Shown: positions 16,756-24,020 of the stretch, piece after piece
Numbering within the stretch: position 1 is the stretch's first letter
Layout: every line of letters starts with the position of its first letter
Assembly (NCBI GenBank): GCA_013361525.1
Contig: JABFXY010000115.1
Span: forward strand, 1 to 59,892
Length of the DNA: 59,892 nt
Direction of reading: 5' to 3'
Source: Polyangiaceae bacterium
Lineage (GTDB): Bacteria > Myxococcota_A > Polyangia > Polyangiales > Polyangiaceae
Notes under the pieces: generated by a model
Told to the model about the DNA's origin: nothing
The model's database searches: none
Seen by the model: the letters and a program-made list of their open reading frames with translations, nothing else
Translations under genes and position numbers: made by a program

Positions 16756-19374
16756 TCAAAACCCCAGCGCGCCGGCGACCGACTTCGCGACACCCGCCGC
16801 GGCCGAACCGGTCAAATGCCAGACCAAATCGTAATACCCCTTCATCTTCGGCTCCACGTTGTCGATCGCGCCCGTCTCTGCCCCGGTCGCGGCACGGCTC
16901 AAATACGGCCAGCGCTCGTCCTCGCGCAGCGCCAGCAACTTCGTTTTGTGCTTCAAAATCATCCTCGACGCAGCACCGACGCCAACGTGCGGAAGAAGAA
17001 TCAACGCGCGGAGGAACCAATCGCTCCCCTCGGTCGGAAATAGCTTCTTCAGCGTATCGTCCGACGTCTCTTTGCGAATCTTGCGCTGAACGATGCGCAT
17101 TTGATCGACCACGTACGCGAGGCCGATGCGAACCTGTGTCGTCGGGTCCTTCCAATTCTTCGGGTCGATGCCGAGCGCGTGGCTGTGCTTCTTCCACGCC
17201 GACCATTTGCTCTTGTCCTTGGGCTCTAGACCGGGCGGGCAGATCGCGCAGCTCTCGTGCTTGTTGCTCGCGCACGCGCCGTGAATACCGGCCGGCACTT
17301 GGAACGCACCGATCTCGTAGAAATCGGGACACGAATACCCATTTCGATTCGTTCCGTGGGTCGCGTCCCCAAATCCGGTCGCCTCGTGTGCGCTGAACGC
17401 GACCAGCAGCGCGGTCGGCACCTTCGCGAGCTCTGCCGGCTTGTACTTGTCGATGAGCTCGTGGAACGTCGGCGCCGCACTGACATCCGTCGCGAGGTTC
17501 CACCGCTCGACAAGATACTTCAACGGGCTGTGCCGTTGCTGTCGCTTAGGCTGCGCCTCGAGCTCCTCTTCGCCTGAGCACGCGGCACAATAGAGCTCCG
17601 ATCCCGGGTCGGCCTCGAGCTCCTCGTCTTCTTGCTCCGACTCTGTTTCGTGCTGGTACTCCTCCTCGAGCTCACTGGACGCCTTCGCCTTTTGAGCGGC
17701 TTTCCATTTGTCGCACGTCTTTGCATCTTCGATATCGCCCGAGTACGTTTTGGGGTCGGTGCAGCCCGCGCTCGCGCCCTCGAGCTCCTCCTCGGCTTCC
17801 CCGGCGTCGAATTCTTCGTCGGACGATTCCAACTCATCGTCGTGCTCGTGCGCGACGTGCCAATCGGCCTCGTCGTCGGACGACTCGGCCTCCAGCGAGA
17901 GCTTCTGGAGAAGCGCGTCCGCCTCGTCGCGCATTTCCTTGCATCGCTCGGGCGTCAGCTTCTTCGCCTCGAGGCACGCGTCCCTCTCTTCGGGGGTCTT
18001 TTTCTTTTTGCAAGATTTGCAGGCGCAGAGCGATTCTATCTCTGAATAACAATCGAGCTTCGGCAGATCGACCTGGAGACCGAGTGGTGTCACACGGTCG
18101 TGCGTCATCACCCTCAAAGCGTCGACGACCACGTTGCCGGATTGTCCTGCGCTTGCAGACACCTCGATTCGAATGCGCGCTCCTGGTGGGGCGAGGACCG
18201 CGCCGACCGACCGCCAGACCGGCAGCGTCGAGGTGCACGTGCGCCTCGTCGCGCTCTTCGTTTGGTCGACGACTGCCGTCAGCGCCGCCGCCGTTGCATT
18301 GCCGACAAAAGCCTCGACCGTCACCGACTTCGCATTCGTCCCCCACGGAACGAACCACAACGAGACATCGTACCAACCCGCCTGGAGCGCCACGACGTCG
18401 AAGGTCGCCTTCGGCCCCGCCGACGCCTTGGCCGCGTACGTGCCATTCCAAGCGTTCTTCGTTTCGCGCGCTGCCTCCTTGTCGCCGGCAGGGGATCGCT
18501 TCTTCCACGGAGCAGGGAGCGACGCGCCGCCGTAGATCATCCGCACCGGCGGCATCGCCGTCTTTCCCGCTCGCATCGCGCGGAAGAAGCGGACGAGCGC
18601 CAGGTAGTAATCCCAGTCGAAGAACTTCCCCGGATCTCCGTGACAGCTGTCGTACACCTCCTCGTGACCGATGATGTGCCGCCGGTCGATCGCAATGTTG
18701 TGCCGATGGCAAATGTCTTCGACGAGCTGCGCCGAGGCGAGCAACATCGCATTCGTGAAGTTCGACGACTTATCGTAGTAGCCGTCGTGCTCGATACCGA
18801 TCGAGTCGGTATTGGCAGAGTTCGCATGCCACGAGACGTGGTGCTCCGCGACGAGCTGCGCGATTGCCCCCTTCTTGCCGACCACGTAGTGGGTGCTGTT
18901 CGACTTACTTTGCGAATGCCAGCGGGTGACGACTCCTTTGAAGTCCGCCTCGAGCACGTGGATGACGACGCGCTTCACGCGTGATTGCGAAGGATCCGCC
19001 GGCTTCTTGCCACGGGTGTACGCGGGCCTTCGTCCGCCCGTGTAGAGACCCCAGCGGACATGAACGTGCGGCGACACCACGTCCGCCTCTTGGAGGGCAG
19101 CCGTGTATTTCGGAGTGAGATTGTTCTTCGGGATTCCGAGCTTGTCGGCGTCGACCTCTCCCTCGAACCCCTCGAGCGCGTCGAGCTCGAGCTCGTCGAC
19201 CTCTTCGCGATCGGCCCACACGGCCGCATCCTCGGCCTCGTCCTGCAACGGGCGTAACTCCTGTCGGGTGAGCGCCGCGCGCTGAGGCACGGGCGCGGCT
19301 TCCGGCGTCGAGAAGACGAACGGGGAAAGCGCCTCGTCGTTCCACGAGGCCAGACGGCTGGATCGGTCGGTCAT
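16756..19374 (-). CDS. SPF-motif multidomain peptidoglycan hydrolase (amidase_2 / golvesin-like / lysozyme-like), 872 aa
   Basis: Residues 133-262 form an N-acetylmuramoyl-L-alanine amidase_2/PGRP domain with RVVIHV (His139), GHEEVYDSCHGDPGKFFDW and SIGIEHDGYY. Residues about 305-425 resemble the golvesin C-terminal domain (AGWYDVSLWFVPWG). A cysteine cluster (CACKSCKKKK, near 450-457) and an acidic stretch rich in ELE/EEE (490-610) follow. Residues about 630-830 look lysozyme- or transglycosylase-like, with AFSAHEATGFG (Glu664) and EIGAFQVPAG. The N-terminus, EALSPFVFS at 14-22, shares the SPF motif with two operon partners. There is no Sec signal peptide. It is the last gene of the five-gene operon, and its ATG overlaps the previous stop. 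Domain calls are confident for amidase_2 and tentative for the rest. Confidence 0.8.
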   Translation of the reverse strand: MTDRSSRLASWNDEALSPFVFSTPEAAPVPQRAALTRQELRPLQDEAEDAAVWADREEVDELELDALEGFEGEVDADKLGIPKNNLTPKYTAALQEADVVSPHVHVRWGLYTGGRRPAYTRGKKPADPSQSRVKRVVIHVLEADFKGVVTRWHSQSKSNSTHYVVGKKGAIAQLVAEHHVSWHANSANTDSIGIEHDGYYDKSSNFTNAMLLASAQLVEDICHRHNIAIDRRHIIGHEEVYDSCHGDPGKFFDWDYYLALVRFFRAMRAGKTAMPPVRMIYGGASLPAPWKKRSPAGDKEAARETKNAWNGTYAAKASAGPKATFDVVALQAGWYDVSLWFVPWGTNAKSVTVEAFVGNATAAALTAVVDQTKSATRRTCTSTLPVWRSVGAVLAPPGARIRIEVSASAGQSGNVVVDALRVMTHDRVTPLGLQVDLPKLDCYSEIESLCACKSCKKKKTPEERDACLEAKKLTPERCKEMRDEADALLQKLSLEAESSDDEADWHVAHEHDDELESSDEEFDAGEAEEELEGASAGCTDPKTYSGDIEDAKTCDKWKAAQKAKASSELEEEYQHETESEQEDEELEADPGSELYCAACSGEEELEAQPKRQQRHSPLKYLVERWNLATDVSAAPTFHELIDKYKPAELAKVPTALLVAFSAHEATGFGDATHGTNRNGYSCPDFYEIGAFQVPAGIHGACASNKHESCAICPPGLEPKDKSKWSAWKKHSHALGIDPKNWKDPTTQVRIGLAYVVDQMRIVQRKIRKETSDDTLKKLFPTEGSDWFLRALILLPHVGVGAASRMILKHKTKLLALREDERWPYLSRAATGAETGAIDNVEPKMKGYYDLVWHLTGSAAAGVAKSVAGALGF

Positions 19375-21515
19375 TCCGGGCTCCCTATGTCGGCGGCGTC
19401 GATCTCGGCGTCCGCTTGTGGCCGAAGCGTCATTTCGATGAGGGTGGACGCGATCTGCTCCGCGGCGGGAGCCATGAATCGCTGTGGGTCGACCATGAAT
19501 CCATAGCGAACGCCGCCCGGCGCGGACGGCTCCGCCGTGTCCATGAAGTCGGTCTCGAGGTACGCATAGTTGCTCGCCGAAGGCGGATTCGCCACGAGCG
19601 TCGACGTGCTGAACTTGATTCCGCTGCCGTGTTTGCCGTTGTTCAGCGGATCGAGGTATTTGAGGAATCGTTTGGCCGTGCGGGCCGCGGGGTCGTTCAC
19701 CGCGGTGCCATTGCGAACGAGGACGGCGACGCCGTGGCCCCCCGCCGCGTTCTGATGGGCGGTGACGAAGACATTGCCCTGTTGGGCCCCCATGAATCGC
19801 TGGCGCCCCCCCGGTGTCAACGACCGGCCCTCCGACTGTTCGAGGACACGAACGGCATAATCGACCAGCGCCGCCGAGGGCACTCGTGGATCCGAAGCGT
19901 CGCCGATGACCGGTCGAAACGCCGCCTCCATCTCGTGCCTGTACGAACGCAGGATGCTCGCCGTCGCGAGGAAACGAACCTCTGCACCAAGGAGCGCAAA
20001 CCGATCTCCGCGTCGAATCGTGAGCGCAACTTGCCGTCGGGTCGTACCCGATGCGGTCACCTTTTCGACGGTGACCTCATATCGGTTCTGCGCCGCGTTC
20101 CAGGAAGTCGAGCCGGCAACGAGGGAAAACCCAGCAGGTACGGTGACGCGCCCCTCGAGTTGTTGCAGGAATGCTGCATAGTCCGTGACGAACTCGGCTC
20201 TTCGCTTGTACGTCGTGAAGAATGGATCCCGACCGGCATCTTCATTGTAGCCGAGCGCCGCCGTGAGCTTTCGAAGACCGAGCCGCCCGTCGGCAACCTC
20301 CACCTCGAACGAATGCGGAGAACGTGTCCGATCGATGTGAAGCGTGATTTCAGCGCCGGCCGCCAGAGGATCCGCGACGCCCACGCCCGTGAGGTCGACC
20401 CCGATGTCGATATGCTCGGTTCGGAAACGCGCTGTCGGGACGAAGACCACGTCCCCGCCGAGCGCCTGCCACGCCGACGCAACCAGCGCGAGCGTTTGGT
20501 GCGCCACGAACCACTCGTAGACGCGAGCCTGGGTGGTGAGCTCGTAATTGACGCCGTGCCCGGGATCCAAAACCAGGCGCTGCCCTGCGAGCATCCCTGT
20601 CGACACCGTGGCCGGCGAGATGCCTAGACTCAGCGGCGTCGCCGTCCGTTGAGCAGCCGTGAACGTGAAGAAATCCGCGCGAGGCCAATAGAGCCGTCCC
20701 ATCGCAAGCGCTGCACGGCTCAGCAACCCCACAATCGGCCGCGACAGCCGCGAGACGGCGCGAACCGTATTCCCCGCTGCGCCGGGAGCGACCCGTACGA
20801 GCGCCGGCTTCGCTCGAGGGATCCCGAAGAGCACCGGCGTCTGAGTGCCAATCGTCGCTCGGCCTCGAGCGTCCACGTCGAAGCGAGCGCGATAAGGGAC
20901 ACGACTCGTCGTCTGATCGCGCAACTTGACCGTCAACGTTCCGGTACCATTGCGCGGCGCCGTCGTCGGTGTTCGTGTCACGTCCACCGAGGCCCACAGG
21001 TATTCGCTGGTATTGTCCGGGTGCAGAACGACGACGCGGAACGGCGAGGTGACACCGCTCCGCAGATCGATCGGCAGGCGCGCGGTCCGCGTCCGAGCTC
21101 CACCACCGCTTCCCGCCGGATGGTTCCAGGTCGCGCGCACGATCAAAAAACCGCTGAACTGGGCTGTGCCGGCCGCGGGCTGCGCGACCGGCACCATCAG
21201 CGAGAACTCCGGCTGCGCGACAGGGACGCTGATCGAAGTCTGTGTCGCGGCCGTGGTGACCGAGCCCAGAATGATGGATACCGCCGAAGCGAACGCACCT
21301 GCCGCCGGAGGGTTCACGTCGCGCGAGGACACGAACACGTCGATGCGCGTCGCCTGAATGGGGGACGCGGAGTCGCCGATGACGATCCGCCCGCTGAGGG
21401 GCAAAAAGGCCTGCCCCGGCGGCGTTTGCTGCTCGAGCGGCGGACGCGCCGGTGCGCCACCGCCCAGCCCTTCGAAGACGAACGGGCTTTCGTATTCGCG
21501 TTCCCCAAAGCTCAT
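19371..21515 (-). CDS. SPF-motif amidase_3-like zinc hydrolase, 714 aa
   Basis: Residues 313-321 read RLVLDPGHG, the first zinc-site motif of amidase_3 N-acetylmuramoyl-L-alanine amidases. Glu334 in ARVYEWFVAHQ is a candidate second ligand. FVTAHQNAAGGHGV and YLETDFMD supply the later His and catalytic Glu. A long insertion separates the halves. The first 290 residues contain beta-rich repeats of unknown fold. The N-terminus, MSFGEREYESPFVFEG, carries the SPF motif at residues 9-13 and is not a signal peptide. It follows the 403-aa gene by 18 bp and overlaps the 872-aa gene by 4 bp. It probably cleaves peptidoglycan in the same pathway as that protein. Confidence 0.78.
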   Translation of the reverse strand: MSFGEREYESPFVFEGLGGGAPARPPLEQQTPPGQAFLPLSGRIVIGDSASPIQATRIDVFVSSRDVNPPAAGAFASAVSIILGSVTTAATQTSISVPVAQPEFSLMVPVAQPAAGTAQFSGFLIVRATWNHPAGSGGGARTRTARLPIDLRSGVTSPFRVVVLHPDNTSEYLWASVDVTRTPTTAPRNGTGTLTVKLRDQTTSRVPYRARFDVDARGRATIGTQTPVLFGIPRAKPALVRVAPGAAGNTVRAVSRLSRPIVGLLSRAALAMGRLYWPRADFFTFTAAQRTATPLSLGISPATVSTGMLAGQRLVLDPGHGVNYELTTQARVYEWFVAHQTLALVASAWQALGGDVVFVPTARFRTEHIDIGVDLTGVGVADPLAAGAEITLHIDRTRSPHSFEVEVADGRLGLRKLTAALGYNEDAGRDPFFTTYKRRAEFVTDYAAFLQQLEGRVTVPAGFSLVAGSTSWNAAQNRYEVTVEKVTASGTTRRQVALTIRRGDRFALLGAEVRFLATASILRSYRHEMEAAFRPVIGDASDPRVPSAALVDYAVRVLEQSEGRSLTPGGRQRFMGAQQGNVFVTAHQNAAGGHGVAVLVRNGTAVNDPAARTAKRFLKYLDPLNNGKHGSGIKFSTSTLVANPPSASNYAYLETDFMDTAEPSAPGGVRYGFMVDPQRFMAPAAEQIASTLIEMTLRPQADAEIDAADIGSPE

Positions 21516-21533
21516 GTCAGCCCCCGTGCACTT

Positions 21534-22745
21534 TCAACGTGGGCCTGCCACCGGCGCGGCCTTGAGCTCGCGACCGGTCACGATCGCCCAGTGATTGATG
21601 ATCTCGAGGGTGCGCTGGTGCCACGCATCCGGCGGCGGGCCGGGCGGCGGGACGGGGAACCCGGGCGCGCTCGCGGGCAAATAGAGGGCCCCGATGTTCG
21701 CGGGCGTCCAAATACCCTGTTCGATCTCGCGCAAGAGCTCCGGCAGCGCGCCGGGCTCCACCACCGGAGCACCCGGGTTCTGAAAGCTCGTGACACCGTT
21801 GGCGAGCGCAAAGAAGTTGCGGGCGTTCGCGTGGTAACGGGTCCCCGCCCGCTCGGCCACACGTTGCAGCCGAATGTCGGGGGAGGCGCCGATCGCCCGA
21901 AGATCCTGCACGACGGGTGTGTCCGCACTGAAGGTGAAATCGATCCACGACATCGTCGCAACGGCGACGAACTCCTCACGCGCGAGGCTCACGCCATTCG
22001 GATCGCGGCGACGGTTCAGCATGATGCGGAGTCGATCGATGAGCTCGATCATCTGGTTCTGATCGGTCGTGTTCGCTCCGGTCGTATTGCGCGCATTCGT
22101 GTATCCACCCCAGAGCTGACGGAGCAGATTTTCGAGCGTCGACACGAAGTCCGAATTGACGGCCGTCGGCGTGGGGTCGTTCGTGGCCTTGTCCGCGCCG
22201 AAGCCGAGGGGTACGCCCAGCAAGCGGGTATAGGCATTTCGCCGGATGAGGCCGTCGTCGGGCCGCACGCGGCTCGTCAGCGTGGAGACGAGCGAACCAT
22301 TGCCGTCGCGAAAGAACAGGTCCTCGGTGAGGCGCAGCCAGCGGTGGGTGCGCTCGCTCAAGGGCCCGAGGGTCTCGTCATAGACGGCGTCTTTCAAGAG
22401 CTTCGCGACGACCTCGTAGGCCCCGGTGGTCTCGATCAAATACGCATAAATCAAGTGGCGCCACGGCGTCGTCGGCGTCCGGCCGGGCCCGACGATGAGA
22501 TCGTTCACGGCAGCCGTCGCAGCCTGAGAAAAGGGCGTCGCGCCGCCGCCCGGGACCAGGGAGTCGAGGGAGCCCGCGAGCGCAAGGCCGTCATAAGGCA
22601 AGACGGCGGCGGACGGCGTGAGCGGCGCACCCCGATACGCATTCCATATGGCCTCCAGATAGGCCGACAGCTGCATTGGATGAGCGTCGACGATCGGGTA
22701 GTTCCCCGGAGCCCCACCCAGCGTTGCGTTTAGCACCTTGAACAT
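21534..22745 (-). CDS. Conserved-looking protein of unknown function in amidase operon, 403 aa
   Basis: No family is recognised. The protein is mainly helical with beta-poor, Asn/Thr/Pro-rich linkers. It has repeated Leu/Arg amphipathic helices (MIELIDRLRIMLNRRR) and a Pro-rich C-terminus (FPVPPPGPPPDAW). It has no signal peptide, no SPF motif and no obvious catalytic motif. GGGAG precedes its ATG. It lies between the metallopeptidase and amidase_3 genes with 9- and 18-bp gaps, so it belongs to the operon. It could be a structural, chaperone or adaptor component. Confidence 0.68.
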   Translation of the reverse strand: MFKVLNATLGGAPGNYPIVDAHPMQLSAYLEAIWNAYRGAPLTPSAAVLPYDGLALAGSLDSLVPGGGATPFSQAATAAVNDLIVGPGRTPTTPWRHLIYAYLIETTGAYEVVAKLLKDAVYDETLGPLSERTHRWLRLTEDLFFRDGNGSLVSTLTSRVRPDDGLIRRNAYTRLLGVPLGFGADKATNDPTPTAVNSDFVSTLENLLRQLWGGYTNARNTTGANTTDQNQMIELIDRLRIMLNRRRDPNGVSLAREEFVAVATMSWIDFTFSADTPVVQDLRAIGASPDIRLQRVAERAGTRYHANARNFFALANGVTSFQNPGAPVVEPGALPELLREIEQGIWTPANIGALYLPASAPGFPVPPPGPPPDAWHQRTLEIINHWAIVTGRELKAAPVAGPR

Positions 22746-22754
22746 GTTCTCTCC

Positions 22755-24020
22755 CTAAGCCGCTTTCGCGAGCTCTCCCAGCCGTGTCATCCATTCGTGT
22801 TGTCGTTGCAGTGTCTCGGGCGCGTGCAGCGTGTCGGTCGCCGCCCGATACCCGCTCAGCGCGAGCAGTCGGAGCGACTCGCGTCGTACCCAATCCGTCG
22901 AGACATAGAGCGCAGGCCCCGCGAGCCGCTCGAGCTCCAAGAGCGCCTCCGGCTTCACACGCGCGGGGTCTACGAGGTCGACCAGCGCGTGGCCGCCGAG
23001 CGCGGCGTATTCGCGCTCGAGGACGATCTCCACGATCTTGGGAAGATGGTCGAGCGACGCGCGAAAGGTCCGAGCCGTCTCGGGGCTCGCGTTTTCGAGC
23101 GGGTACATGCGAATCCAGGCGCGCGCGAGTTGGTCCCATGGGCCGGCGCCGAAGAAGCGCTGGCACATGGCCCGCACGAGGAGGATTCGCACATAGCCGG
23201 ACGGATGGGGGTCGAGCGGCTCGACCCGAAAGACCCAACTCCCCTCCCCCGCCAGGACCCCGTGCAGCGCCGACAGCGACGCAAAACCGGTGTGCACGAA
23301 GGCAAACGCATCCGCTGCGATCTCGGAGGCCCAGCCGCTCCACAAATCGGCGAGTGAGCGATTGCCCGACAGGCCGTTCGAGAGTGCCGCCGCGAGCTGG
23401 GCCGTCCATTTCGTCAGATGCGCGACCTGATGGCCCGTCTCGTGGATCAAGGCCGTTGGCCTTTGAAGGTTGTGGCGAACGATCTTGATCACCGCGACGG
23501 GGCTCACGAATTGCTGGTCCCACAGGCGGAGGCCGGCCTTGAGGATCGAGGCGCCCAATCCCTTGTCGACGTAGGTCAGGACACGCGGCACGCGCAATCC
23601 CGTCGGCTCGAGCACCGGGCGCATGCTCTCTCTCGCAAGGAAATCGCAGGCGGAGAGATAGGCGCATAGCTTTTCGTTGGTGCGGGTATTGATGGCGTCA
23701 CCGAAGAAGTCGAGCGATGCCTCGACTGCCAGGTAGCGACGGCGAAAACGAAGGAGCTCACGGTGAAGATCGGCTAGATCTCGCTCGTGCACCGCGGCCA
23801 GGAGGCGCGCACGCAGCACGTCGGCCTGCGCGCGGAGGCCGCGCACCGACTCGGCGAGCGTCGTCTCGATCGCGGTTCCGAGATACCGCTCCAGCGAGCG
23901 CCACGCGGCTGGGGCAGCGAGGAGGGTAACGTCGGCGAGATCGTCCGCCGCCGCCCCCCAATGCGCCACCTGCCGCGCGAGCTGATCGCGGACGGCTGCG
24001 ACGTCCTTCGATTCAATCAT
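22755..24020 (-). CDS. Putative HExxH zinc metallopeptidase, 421 aa
   Basis: The motif LIHETGHQVAH places H193, E194 and H197 in an HExxH site. ASEIAADAFA supplies E233 and D237 about 36 residues later, the spacing of a gluzincin-type third ligand. The rest is helical; the N-terminal 130 residues may be a coiled substrate-binding or pro-region. There is no signal peptide. The gene overlaps the 814-aa gene by 8 bp and so is probably coupled to it. The substrate is unknown. It might mature the neighbouring proteins or attack a target-cell protein. Confidence 0.72.
   Translation of the reverse strand: MIESKDVAAVRDQLARQVAHWGAAADDLADVTLLAAPAAWRSLERYLGTAIETTLAESVRGLRAQADVLRARLLAAVHERDLADLHRELLRFRRRYLAVEASLDFFGDAINTRTNEKLCAYLSACDFLARESMRPVLEPTGLRVPRVLTYVDKGLGASILKAGLRLWDQQFVSPVAVIKIVRHNLQRPTALIHETGHQVAHLTKWTAQLAAALSNGLSGNRSLADLWSGWASEIAADAFAFVHTGFASLSALHGVLAGEGSWVFRVEPLDPHPSGYVRILLVRAMCQRFFGAGPWDQLARAWIRMYPLENASPETARTFRASLDHLPKIVEIVLEREYAALGGHALVDLVDPARVKPEALLELERLAGPALYVSTDWVRRESLRLLALSGYRAATDTLHAPETLQRQHEWMTRLGELAKAA

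Noticed and set aside
20649..22733. Long plus-strand open frame of 694 residues
   Set aside because: It is antisense to the amidase_3-like and 403-aa genes, is Arg-rich with no motifs, and arises from the codon bias of high-GC genes.
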